A stretch of 64,000 nucleotides of DNA from Parvularcula sp964219355. Its GTDB lineage: Bacteria; Pseudomonadota; Alphaproteobacteria; Caulobacterales; Parvularculaceae. Each line of letters starts with the position of its first letter. Positions within the stretch are counted from its first letter, which is position 1. The notes beneath the pieces are model-generated. The model saw nothing but the letters and a program-made list of their open reading frames with translations, had not been told where the DNA came from and searched no databases. The DNA lies in assembly GCA_964219355.1 (NCBI GenBank), contig CAXPOZ010000001.1, positions 992,001 through 1,056,000 of the forward strand, written 5' to 3'. Shown here in pieces: positions 8,175-17,734 of the stretch. A program made the position numbers and the translations under genes.

Positions 8175-8759
8175 TCAGGCAGCGAAAAAAGTTTCCTCAC
8201 CCCTCAACCGTATCACCCTACGGTGACTTCCATATATATCCGAATAGCGGATCTTGATCTCCATTTCGGATAACATTTTCATTATACGTCTGTGACTTGG
8301 TTTCAGCACGTCCGGCAATTCGTATTTCTCTGTTAAATCACGGTATTCCCAAGAGAAGAGCGAAACTTCACCGCCTGGCCTCAGAGCTGTATTCCCTATA
8401 CGGAAATTATAACTCCACCACAATCGACCAGAAAAGTTTTGTTTGATCGGTTCATTCTCTTCAATGAGTAACTCGAGAATAGATTTGAAAGGCTCGGCCT
8501 CTTCCTTACCATTCCAGTACGTCCTCAGATCTTTGACCAAGAGAGGGCCCAGCCCGCTGTTCCGAAGAGTGATGCTCCCGTTACTAGGAGACAAGCCATG
8601 GTCAACATACCCAATCGGCCTGACTGAAAGCCGTGCATGGCGCTGCTGACGAGCTGATGTCAAAAACGTCAGGAGTATACCAACAAATGACAGACAGACA
8701 GCGGTGAGCGCCGCGACGGCAGTTATGACCGTCTCGTGTCCTTCAACCCAATCGAACAT
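8175..8759 (-). CDS. Hypothetical single-span membrane protein, AT-richer
   Basis: Predicted 194 residues from the ATG at 8759, with GGGGGGA ten bases upstream; a GTG at 8777 would add six residues. One membrane helix spans about residues 7-32 (ETVITAVAAL...), followed by a basic stop-transfer segment and a soluble domain. That domain has alternating hydrophobic beta-type segments such as SITLRNSGLGPLLVKDL. I do not recognise the family. The base composition is visibly more AT-rich than flanking genes and the codon choice is less GC-biased, suggesting recent acquisition. It sits alone between ccmI and atpC. Confidence 0.6.
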   Translation of the reverse strand: MFDWVEGHETVITAVAALTAVCLSFVGILLTFLTSARQQRHARLSVRPIGYVDHGLSPSNGSITLRNSGLGPLLVKDLRTYWNGKEEAEPFKSILELLIEENEPIKQNFSGRLWWSYNFRIGNTALRPGGEVSLFSWEYRDLTEKYELPDVLKPSHRRIMKMLSEMEIKIRYSDIYGSHRRVIRLRGEETFFAA

Positions 8760-8831
8760 GGCACCCAATCCCCCCACATATTCATTTCTAGGTTATGCAG
8801 TGGTATTCTCGAGTACAATCCCAAAGGAGGC

Positions 8832-9215
8832 TCAGTACCCGGCGAGAACGTCACCAGCGCGGCTCGCGTCGAGATTTTCTTCCGGCGAATGATCGGCGGC
8901 AAGCTGCGTTTCGGCGAGGGATTTCTCTTCAGCGAGCAAGTTACCCTTGAGCTCGGCTTCCGGCACGGCGAGTTCAGCCAGAACCGTGACTCCCGTCGCG
9001 GTCACATCAGCGAAGCCGCCACGCACATAAAAGCGAGCCTCGGCGCCGTCCGTTCCCTTGAAGGACAGGATGCCCGGCGAGAGGGTCGACATGACCGGCG
9101 CATGGCCCGGCATGGCCTCGAAAATCCCTTCGGTTCCGGGCACGGAGACGGACTGGGCCTCCCCGGCATAGAGTTCCTTTTCGGGAGAGACGAGCGAGAA
9201 ATGAAATTCAGCCAC
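8832..9215 (-). CDS. atpC: ATP synthase F1 epsilon subunit
   Basis: Predicted 127 residues. Forms part of the central rotor stalk of F1 and inhibits ATP hydrolysis. The N-terminal beta-sandwich is clear (HFSLVSPEKELYAGEA, VSVPGTEG, MPGHAPVM, YVRGGFADV) and is followed by a short, Ala/Glu-rich helical tail. In most alphaproteobacteria atpC follows atpD directly. Here about 1.7 kb with four intrinsic terminators separates them, so atpC should need its own promoter or read-through of the hairpin at 9355-9390. Confidence 0.95.
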   Translation of the reverse strand: MAEFHFSLVSPEKELYAGEAQSVSVPGTEGIFEAMPGHAPVMSTLSPGILSFKGTDGAEARFYVRGGFADVTATGVTVLAELAVPEAELKGNLLAEEKSLAETQLAADHSPEENLDASRAGDVLAGY

Positions 9216-9313
9216 GGGCGGGGTCCTTGCAGATCGGAAAAGAGAATTTGCGGGCGTTTAGACGAGGCCCCTCGCGGGTGCAACATGTCCCGCGCCTGTC
9301 GGCATCAAGAACG

Positions 9314-9330
9314 CGTGATCTCAGCTCACA
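9314..9330 (-). promoter_or_regulatory. Imperfect Crp-like inverted repeat upstream of atpC
   Basis: On the minus strand TGTGA-N7-TCACG lies about 100 bp upstream of the atpC start, after the RNA terminator. The spacer is one base longer than the canonical six, and no TAGGTT hexamer follows at the distance seen in the three good sites, so function is doubtful. Confidence 0.25.
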
Positions 9331-9354
9331 TTCGCATCTATTCGGGAAGAAACG

Positions 9355-9390
9355 AAAAAAACCCGCCACCAAGGCAATGGTGACGGGTTT
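9355..9390 (-). terminator. Intrinsic terminator of the candidate RNA
   Basis: A 12-position stem with one mismatch (AAACCCGTCACC with GGTGGCGGGTTT on the minus strand), an 8-nt loop, and a run of seven T follow the RNA. It lies about 140 bp before atpC. Confidence 0.75.
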
Positions 9391-9645
9391 TGAGTTCCGG
9401 ACCCCGTGGGAGGGTCCTTTAGGGTATTCGTGCGTCCCCTCTCCCAAAGGTGCACACGGGAACCGGTTTGATGGGGCCGCCAAGCTCTGAGGCAGGTGTG
9501 AGCTTGTCAGTCCCTCCCGGGCGAATCTGCGGTCGGATGAAAGTCTCAGGGCAATGAGACCTCGGCATTGTGGGAACGCCGTTTCCTTCCACCGATTGAG
9601 TGCCCGGGTTTCCCCGGTCTTAGGGTGTCGGTTTGGGCTGCCGAC
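9355..9645 (-). ncRNA. Candidate structured non-coding RNA with intrinsic terminator
   Basis: Reading the minus strand from 9645 there is a chain of hairpins. They are GUCGG/CCGAC (9627-9645), CCGGG-GAAA-CCCGG with a GNRA loop (9604-9617), a bulged GUG..GGAA/UUCC..CAC (9570-9592), GUCUCA/UGAGAC (9543-9560), CAAGCUC/GAGCUUG (9481-9506), an imperfect CGUGUGC/GCACG (9429-9458), and GGACCC/GGGUCC (9399-9417). The last is an 11-of-12 bp stem followed by seven U at 9355-9390. A Crp-like site and TAGGTT hexamer (9652-9694) predict transcription starting near 9645, exactly at the first hairpin. I found no tmRNA, RNase P, SRP or tRNA signature. It may be a free RNA or a leader ending before atpC. Confidence 0.5.
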
Positions 9646-9651
9646 AAAGAG

Positions 9652-9694
9652 AACCTATTCAATGGGGGCTGAGGCGGGTGTGATGGGCGTCACA
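9652..9694 (-). promoter_or_regulatory. Crp-type activated promoter of the candidate RNA
   Basis: A perfect TGTGA-N6-TCACA palindrome (9679-9694) is followed on the minus strand, after exactly 21 bp, by TAGGTT (9652-9657). This spacing puts the palindrome centre at about -41.5, the class II Crp/Fnr activator position. The same arrangement recurs at 10274-10316 and 10703-10745. Confidence 0.65.
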
Positions 9695-9741
9695 GGTCGG
9701 CGTCTTTTATGGAAAATCCGCCGGGAAAAGCAGGCGAGTTC

Positions 9742-9900
9742 TTACGAAGCAATATTGGAAATGATTGCCGCTCCCAGGAGGAGCGCGCCTGCGGCCATCA
9801 TGATGAGGCCGGCATAGATGACCGAACGGCCGCGCATAGCGGTCAGGTCTTTAGCATCGACACCCATGGCCACAAAGGCTCTGTCAAAGGTGCGGGTCAT
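9742..9900 (-). CDS. Tiny membrane protein, paralogue 1 of 3
   Basis: Predicted 52 residues, ATG at 9900 with GGAG eight bases upstream. The N-terminal half holds the family motif FDRAFVAMGVDAKDLT followed by GRS-IY; residues about 27-50 form one hydrophobic helix. The two paralogues at 10055 and 10482 share the motif, this copy being the most diverged and lacking their GGPV ending. No known family is recognised. No terminator follows it, so transcripts could run on into the candidate RNA. Conservation across three copies, a ribosome-binding site for each, and a plausible promoter geometry support real coding. Function is unknown. Confidence 0.75.
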   Translation of the reverse strand: MTRTFDRAFVAMGVDAKDLTAMRGRSVIYAGLIMMAAGALLLGAAIISNIAS

Positions 9901-9939
9901 TTTTGGCTCTCCGGTCATCTTATTGACTTTCGATATAGG

Positions 9940-9982
9940 GACCTAAACTCCACTTACCAGAACCACCCAGACACAAATCTGT
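9940..9982 (-). promoter_or_regulatory. Diverged promoter of small membrane protein 1
   Basis: On the minus strand the inverted repeat ACAGA-N6-TCTGG (9967-9982) is 21 bp upstream of TAGGTC (9940-9945). The geometry equals the three good promoters nearby but the half-sites differ from TGTGA. It may be a decayed site or one for a related regulator. Confidence 0.35.
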
Positions 9983-9994
9983 TGCACGATTCGC

Positions 9995-10021
9995 AAAAAA
10001 AAGGCGCCCCCGAGGGGCGCC
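9995..10021 (-). terminator. Intrinsic terminator after small membrane protein 2
   Basis: A perfect 8-bp stem GGCGCCCC/GGGGCGCC with a 3-nt loop is followed on the minus strand by eight T. It lies 33 bp after the stop codon at 10055. Confidence 0.88.
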
Positions 10022-10054
10022 AGTAAGGAGGGGCATAAATCGGAAGGGGAAACC

Positions 10055-10225
10055 TCAGACAACCGGTCCACCGGCCAGATTGGTGACAATCCCGCCTGCG
10101 AGCGTCACGCCCGCGACCGCCATGGCCATCAAACCAACATAGATGGCCGACCGGCCTTTGACGCTCGTGAGATCGTGGGCATCGACACCGAGGGCAACAA
10201 AAGCGCGGTCAAAAATGGCGGTCAT
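10055..10225 (-). CDS. Tiny membrane protein, paralogue 2 of 3
   Basis: Predicted 56 residues, ATG at 10225 with GGAG upstream. The first 29 residues are identical to paralogue 3 and carry the motif IFDRAFVALGVDAHDLT followed by KGRSAIY. Residues about 28-50 are one Ala/Gly/Val-rich membrane helix, and the tail ends GGPVV. By hand alignment it shares 47 of 56 residues with paralogue 3, so they are recent duplicates. It has its own Crp-type promoter (10274-10316) and its own terminator (9995-10021), so it is a monocistronic unit. I do not recognise the family. The position inside the ATP synthase locus suggests a link to membrane energetics (inference only). Confidence 0.82.
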   Translation of the reverse strand: MTAIFDRAFVALGVDAHDLTSVKGRSAIYVGLMAMAVAGVTLAGGIVTNLAGGPVV

Positions 10226-10273
10226 GGTCTCTCTCCTCTTAAGGTCAGCCGGGCTTCCCCGTCCGATGAGACA

Positions 10274-10316
10274 AAACTATCCTTTCGAGCCCGGACCCGC
10301 TGTGACGGGCATCACA
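10274..10316 (-). promoter_or_regulatory. Crp-type activated promoter of small membrane protein 2
   Basis: A perfect TGTGA-N6-TCACA palindrome (10301-10316) lies exactly 21 bp upstream of TAGTTT (10274-10279) on the minus strand. The predicted transcript start near 10267 gives a leader of about 41 nt. Flanks shared with the next site (CCGC before it on the plus strand, GATTGA after it) show that promoter and gene were duplicated together. Confidence 0.7.
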
Positions 10317-10410
10317 GATTGATGAGAAAGATCGGCAAATCGACCTCAAACTGACGCCAAAATCGCGAAAAATATGGCTTTTAGGGATCTGGAACGGCCT
10401 CTTGCCCACG

Positions 10411-10438
10411 AAAAAACGGCGCCGGGAGGGCGGCGCCG
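10411..10438 (-). terminator. Intrinsic terminator after small membrane protein 3
   Basis: A 7-bp stem CGGCGCC/GGCGCCG with an 8-nt loop is followed by six T on the minus strand, about 44 bp past the stop codon at 10482. Confidence 0.85.
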
Positions 10439-10481
10439 CTTAGTCAGGATAATGGGGTATCCGTATCGGTAGGGGAGAGCT

Positions 10482-10652
10482 TTAAGCGACCGGACCCCCG
10501 ACGAGATTGCTGCAAATCCCGCCAACGAGAGAGAGACAGGCAACTGCCATGGCCATCAGGCCAAGATAGATCGCTGACCGGCCTTTGACGCTCGTGAGGT
10601 CATGGGCATCAACTCCGAGGGCAACGAAAGCGCGGTCAAAAATGGCAGTCAT
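10482..10652 (-). CDS. Tiny membrane protein, paralogue 3 of 3
   Basis: Predicted 56 residues, ATG at 10652 with GGAGGAG upstream. The N-terminal 29 residues equal paralogue 2. The single membrane helix (about residues 28-50) differs mostly by conservative changes and contains two cysteines (AVACL, GGICS) absent from the other copies. The tail ends GGPVA. It is flanked by its own Crp-type promoter (10703-10745) and terminator (10411-10438), directly downstream of the atpD terminator. Concentration of changes in the helix, with an unchanged N-terminus, argues for selection on the cytosolic or interfacial segment. Function and family are unknown. Confidence 0.82.
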   Translation of the reverse strand: MTAIFDRAFVALGVDAHDLTSVKGRSAIYLGLMAMAVACLSLVGGICSNLVGGPVA

Positions 10653-10702
10653 GGTCTTCTCTCCTCCTGATCACCGTCGGGCTCTCCCCGTCCGATGATC
10701 AG

Positions 10703-10745
10703 AACCTAATTCACCGCCCCACACCCCGCTGTGATGACCATCACA
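10703..10745 (-). promoter_or_regulatory. Crp-type activated promoter of small membrane protein 3
   Basis: A perfect TGTGA-N6-TCACA palindrome (10730-10745) lies exactly 21 bp upstream of TAGGTT (10703-10708) on the minus strand. The predicted transcript start is near 10696, giving a leader of about 44 nt. This is the third promoter of identical design in 1.1 kb. Confidence 0.7.
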
Positions 10746-10835
10746 GATTGACGCGAATGAGGTTCGAAAGAGCTTAAAATTTGAAGTTAACGAGCTAGAA
10801 ATTGCCGTAATCGATTGAATTTGACCGAATCGACC

Positions 10836-10869
10836 AAGAAAAAAGCCGGCCACCGCGAGGGTGGCCGGC
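10836..10869 (-). terminator. Intrinsic terminator after atpD
   Basis: A perfect 10-bp stem GCCGGCCACC/GGTGGCCGGC with a 5-nt loop is followed on the minus strand by a T-rich tract. It lies 26 bp after the atpD stop codon and should end the atpH-atpA-atpG-atpD transcript before atpC. Confidence 0.88.
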
Positions 10870-10894
10870 CATTTTATCTTTTAATTTCAGTCGT

Positions 10895-12322
<1,428 letters not shown>

Positions 12323-12347
12323 TTCTCTTCTTTACCTCCTTCGCCCG

Positions 12348-13226
12348 TTAGACCGCTTCGGCCCCGGCGATGATTTCGATAAGTTCGGTGGTGATCTGCG
12401 CCTGGCGGGCGCGGTTATATTGCAGGTTCAGCTTGTCGATGAGATCGCCGGCATTGCGGGTCGCATTGTCCATGGCGGTCATCGAGGCGGCCTGTTCGGA
12501 CGCCATGTTTTCAAGCAGGGCACGGAAGACCTGAACCGCGACATAGCGCGGCAGCAGGGTCTTGAGGATACGCTCCTCATCCGGCTCATATTCATAAGGC
12601 GCGGTGATCGCGGCGTCTTCGGAGACTTCCGGCGGATCGGCGGGAATGACCTGCGTGGCGGTCGGCACCTGTGCGATCACGGATTTATATTTGCCGAAGA
12701 AAATCGTGGCGATGTCGAATTCGCCCGCTTCGAACATTTCAAGCAGGTCTTCGGCAATATCTTTCGCCGCATCGAAGCCGACCGTCTTCTGGTCCTTGAA
12801 GTCGACCCGCTTGACGATCTTGTCCGCATAAAGACGGCGAAGCTGGTCATAGCCCTTGCTGCCGACGGTGAAGATCTTGACCGTCTTGCCTTCGCCCTCG
12901 AGCTTGACGATGCGCTCGCGCGCCAGCCGGACGATCGAGGAGTTGAAGGCGCCACAAAGGCCTTTATCCGCCGTTGCGACGACGAGAAGGTGGACTTTGT
13001 TTTCGCCTGTGCCGGTCAGCAGTTTCGGCCCGCTTGCGCCTTCGCCCATACCGGCGGCGAGGTTCGAGAGCACCGTTTCCATCCGCTCCGCATAGGGACG
13101 AGCGGCGGTGGCAGCCTCCTCAGCCCGGCGCAGCTTGGCCGCGGCGACCATCTGCTTGGCCTTGGTGATCTTCTGGGTCGATTTGACCGAGCCGATCCGG
13201 TTTTTGAGATCCTTAAGTGAGGGCAT
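12348..13226 (-). CDS. atpG: ATP synthase F1 gamma subunit
   Basis: Predicted 292 residues. Forms the central rotor shaft inside the alpha3-beta3 ring. The N-terminal helix begins with the family sequence MPSLKDLKNRIGSVKSTQKI, followed by the Rossmann-like middle (DKGLCGAFNSSI) and the conserved C-terminal coiled-coil helix (MDNATRNAGDLI, LNLQYNRARQAQIT). The start codon overlaps the stop of the lipoprotein gene upstream by one base (TAATG), implying translational coupling to that extra gene rather than directly to atpA. Confidence 0.97.
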   Translation of the reverse strand: MPSLKDLKNRIGSVKSTQKITKAKQMVAAAKLRRAEEAATAARPYAERMETVLSNLAAGMGEGASGPKLLTGTGENKVHLLVVATADKGLCGAFNSSIVRLARERIVKLEGEGKTVKIFTVGSKGYDQLRRLYADKIVKRVDFKDQKTVGFDAAKDIAEDLLEMFEAGEFDIATIFFGKYKSVIAQVPTATQVIPADPPEVSEDAAITAPYEYEPDEERILKTLLPRYVAVQVFRALLENMASEQAASMTAMDNATRNAGDLIDKLNLQYNRARQAQITTELIEIIAGAEAV

Positions 13227-13594
13227 TAGTTTGCCGCCTCTTTCTCATGATACGAACAGATGTCTTCGATGTCCTTGGTAACTTCGGCGAAGACAGTGTG
13301 AATGGCTTTGACTTCCGCCTCATCGCGCGTCGCGCCGTTATCGATCTCGGCGGCCAGCACCTTATAGCCGGCGTCAAAATCGGTCAGGCTGGGTTTCGGA
13401 AATTCCTGCTCCAGCCCGCCGCGGCGGCAGTCGCAGACAACATCCGACACCCCGTCGCAGTCGAGATAGGTGGAGGTCGCCTCCGGCACCGCCGCAAGAT
13501 AGGCAGGCCGAAGGTCATAGGTGCCCGAAGACGCGCAGGCGGACAGGCCGAGGGCGGCAAGTGCCGTCAAAGCATATGCTTCTCGTGCAGCCAC
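13226..13594 (-). CDS. Small lipoprotein encoded between atpA and atpG
   Basis: Predicted 122 residues from a GTG at 13594 with AAGGAG upstream. The lipobox LSAC places the lipidated cysteine at residue 20. The mature part has the cysteine cluster LDCDGVSD-VVCDCRRGG and a charged helical C-terminal half with one further cysteine (DICSYHE). No family is recognised. It lies 12 bp after atpA and overlaps atpG by one base, so it is translated within the ATP synthase operon at presumably similar level. A periplasm-facing lipoprotein at this position is not part of any standard F1F0 operon. Confidence 0.72.
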   Translation of the reverse strand: MAAREAYALTALAALGLSACASSGTYDLRPAYLAAVPEATSTYLDCDGVSDVVCDCRRGGLEQEFPKPSLTDFDAGYKVLAAEIDNGATRDEAEVKAIHTVFAEVTKDIEDICSYHEKEAAN

Positions 13595-13606
13595 CCACCC
13601 TGCTCC

Positions 13607-15139
<1,533 letters not shown>

Positions 15140-15142
15140 GGG

Positions 15143-15691
15143 TCAGGCCTCTTTCAGAGACTGTTGCAGTCTGTTGAGCTTTGTACGGAGGGATGAGTCG
15201 ATCATCTTCGAGCCGACCTTGACGACAAGGCCGCCCAGCAAAGATGCATCGGTGCGGGTGGTAAGGACGACGCTCTTGCCGACCTTGGCTTCGATCTGCT
15301 GGCGCAGGGACTTCTCCTGGTCCGCAGAAAGCGGCGCTGCGGAGACAGCCTCTGCCGAGACCTCGCCACGATGGTCGGCAGCGCGCGCAGCGAATGCGGC
15401 GACGACACCGGCCAGTGCGGAAGCCCTGCCGTTCCGGGCAAGGAGCTTCACGAAATTCTTGACGGTCAGCGATGCGCCAGCCTGCTCTAGAACGGCACTC
15501 AGCGCATCTGCGATGACATCGCGGTCAAAGACCGGCGATTCAACGAGACGGCGCAGATCGTCGCTCTGCTCAAGCGCCACACCGATTTCTTTCATATCGG
15601 CTTCGACAGTCTCGAGCGCGCCTTCTTCAAGCGCGAGTTCAAACAGGGCTTCGGCATACCGCTCAGCGACTTCCGACCTGGAATCGGCCAT
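15143..15691 (-). CDS. atpH: ATP synthase F1 delta subunit
   Basis: Predicted 182 residues. Joins F1 to the peripheral stalk. The N-terminal six-helix bundle (VAERYAEALFELALEEG) and C-terminal signature (VVLTTRTDASLLGGLVVKVGSKMIDSSLRTKLNRL, here cited in part) match the OSCP/delta family. It is the first gene of the F1 cluster, 3 bp before atpA. F0 genes are not in the window, as is usual in alphaproteobacteria. The 147-bp upstream gap should contain the operon promoter, but I could not pick one with confidence. Confidence 0.96.
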   Translation of the reverse strand: MADSRSEVAERYAEALFELALEEGALETVEADMKEIGVALEQSDDLRRLVESPVFDRDVIADALSAVLEQAGASLTVKNFVKLLARNGRASALAGVVAAFAARAADHRGEVSAEAVSAAPLSADQEKSLRQQIEAKVGKSVVLTTRTDASLLGGLVVKVGSKMIDSSLRTKLNRLQQSLKEA

Positions 15692-15837
15692 GCGGGGTTC
15701 CTCCGTGGGCGGGACAGGCAGATGCCTGTATCGGGAATAACAAGTGAAGAGGCGCCTTCAGGGCTGAAGGCATCCAAATTTCGCGGGCGGATAGCATGCA
15801 CCCCCGTGCGGTGCAACAAGGACTGGACAGGCGATTG

Positions 15838-17574
15838 TCAGAGAATTTCGTCGGGCTCTCTCAAGCGCCTCAATTCTGGCGCTCCCTGCCGCCGCGGGAC
15901 TAGCAGCGCACGATGTGCATCTTCCGCTTCTGGCGTCTCTTCGACGAATTCGAGGACCGAATGTGGGCCGATTTCATGGACCTCGCGCGGGGTCGGCTCC
16001 TCATCGGTGAAATCCGATTTTGACTTCAGCTCATCCTCGGTGATCGGCACAATCTGGGGCGCCTCATCACGGACGATGGGCTCGGCGGTTGGCTGGCGGA
16101 AGCCGTAATAGCCGCGCAGCCACCAGGTCAGCGGATACATCGCCGCCCGCTTGGCCCCGGCAAGCCGTTTGGCATCAAGCTCTCGCCGGGCGACGAGGCA
16201 GCGCAGATTGTCGATGAGCAGCGTGTCGCCGCGCGACAGGATGATCGGGGTCGAGCGCTGACCCAGCCGGTCAATCGACTCGGCAAGCACGGCAAAGGCG
16301 CGGCGGGTGTTCCCGTCACTGTCGTCAAAAAGGCTCCAGTCGATACGGTTGGGATCCCAGCGCAGGAGCCAGTCAGGCTCCTGTCCCGCAGGCGCTGCGT
16401 TTTTCAGAACCGGCTGCGGGATGATGTGCACATCGGAGCTGGGGCGCAGGGTGCGGCGGTCCCATTTGCCGAACATCTGCACATCGATGCTCTGCAATAG
16501 CTCAAGATAAAGCTCGGTCAGCGCCGGGACGCGAGCGTCATCCTCGTCGATCTCGCCTTCTTCATGCTCGATGAAAGAGCGGATCACTTCCGGGAAGGCA
16601 TCGATGATTTCCCGCACATTGATCGCATAGATCGCCTGGCGCATCGGGTTCTCAATCGCCGCAACCAGCCTGAAGACAGCTGTCTCCCCCACCGAATCCT
16701 TCGCCGTTGCGACCGGCCAGCGGTAATGCGGCGCGGCCGTCCGGAACCGCTGGTGGAAGTCTTTGGAATCAAACAGCGTCGTTTCCTGCGCATTAGGCTG
16801 GGACCAGTAAAAGCGCTGCCAGTCGGGCCCGGCGGGGATTTCCGCGCGTAATTCGGCGCCCAGCTCATTGAGAAGGAGCTGAGAGCGGATGGCATTCCGC
16901 ACCGCCCTTGCCCGCAGGAAATAGCGCTTGGCATAATCGCGCTCATCGCTGCGCATGCCCTCGAACCGGTCGGCGAGATATTGCGACTTCAGCCGCCGCT
17001 CCATGAATTTGCGGATGATGATGGCACTGGGCGCGCCGGGCCCCGGAAAGCCATCAATCACCTCCATCACCTGCTTCGGGATGGAGAGACTTTTCTTGTC
17101 CTCGATCTCCTCGCGCAGCGCCTCGACAATCTTGTCAGGCCGCGTGCGGATCAGGCTTTCGGCCGCATCGAGGACTTCCGCCGCCTTATCCCCTTGCGCC
17201 CATTTGAAGCGGAACATGTAGACCCCGCTCCAGAACTGCATGAAGCGGTTATCGAGCCAGCCTGCGAGCGGGTTGAAGAAGACAAAAAGGACGAAGACAC
17301 CAAGCGCGCCGACAATCATGCCGGTCTGGTCCGCCAGATGCTCAAGATAAGGGATGCCCTCAAGCTTCGCGCCATATTTATAGAAGAGGAAGTAGGCGCC
17401 AGCGGCCATCAGAAGGCCAGGAAAGGTCGAGAGCACCCGGATCGCGCGGTTCTCGCCGCGGTTCAGAATGCCCTGCAATTCGGGCGTCTGCGGCAATAAC
17501 CGGGTGACGACAGCGCGGGTCAGCACCTTCATCCGCTTTCGATCGCGGTGGTTGAGCTTGATTTCCCGCAGCAC
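15838..17574 (-). CDS. Large two-helix membrane protein of unknown function
   Basis: Predicted 578 residues. After a basic N-terminus, two membrane helices lie at about residues 48-65 and 88-106, leaving a cytosolic domain of more than 450 residues. About residues 395-480 contain IDWSLFDDSDGNTRRAF, then ILSRGDTLLIDNLRCLVARREL. The latter resembles the C-terminal GD-x-LLIDN-R-x-x-H-x-R segment of TauD/AsnO-type Fe(II)/2-oxoglutarate oxygenases, but the expected histidine is valine. The tail is acidic and Pro-rich. I cannot name the family. The gene is alone, with a 160-bp gap to the divergent terC. Whether it is a degenerate oxygenase fold or a chance likeness needs structure prediction. Confidence 0.65.
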   Translation of the reverse strand: MLREIKLNHRDRKRMKVLTRAVVTRLLPQTPELQGILNRGENRAIRVLSTFPGLLMAAGAYFLFYKYGAKLEGIPYLEHLADQTGMIVGALGVFVLFVFFNPLAGWLDNRFMQFWSGVYMFRFKWAQGDKAAEVLDAAESLIRTRPDKIVEALREEIEDKKSLSIPKQVMEVIDGFPGPGAPSAIIIRKFMERRLKSQYLADRFEGMRSDERDYAKRYFLRARAVRNAIRSQLLLNELGAELRAEIPAGPDWQRFYWSQPNAQETTLFDSKDFHQRFRTAAPHYRWPVATAKDSVGETAVFRLVAAIENPMRQAIYAINVREIIDAFPEVIRSFIEHEEGEIDEDDARVPALTELYLELLQSIDVQMFGKWDRRTLRPSSDVHIIPQPVLKNAAPAGQEPDWLLRWDPNRIDWSLFDDSDGNTRRAFAVLAESIDRLGQRSTPIILSRGDTLLIDNLRCLVARRELDAKRLAGAKRAAMYPLTWWLRGYYGFRQPTAEPIVRDEAPQIVPITEDELKSKSDFTDEEPTPREVHEIGPHSVLEFVEETPEAEDAHRALLVPRRQGAPELRRLREPDEIL

Positions 17575-17734
17575 GTCAGTCCCCCAGTCCCTTGATTAAG
17601 GTCTTAACGCGAGAGAGACGCAGGCGTCGACTTTTTTCCGGCTCGACGGGCCCGGATGACATTGGCATTTCAATCTTCTGACAACGTCGCGTAACACCCC
17701 GCGGCAAGTAACATTCTATTCTGAGGGGGAAACC

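Noticed and set aside
9355..9645. tmRNA, RNase P RNA, SRP RNA or riboswitch
   Set aside because: No T-loop GTTCGA, no GAGGAAAGTCCGGGC, no SRP GGAAGGAAGCAG context, and no cobalamin or SAM core was found on either strand.
10667..10702. Leader hairpin CTGATCA/TGATCAG before small membrane protein 3
   Set aside because: With the predicted transcript start near 10696, one arm falls at -6 to +1 and would not be transcribed, so it cannot fold in the RNA. It may be a DNA repeat only.
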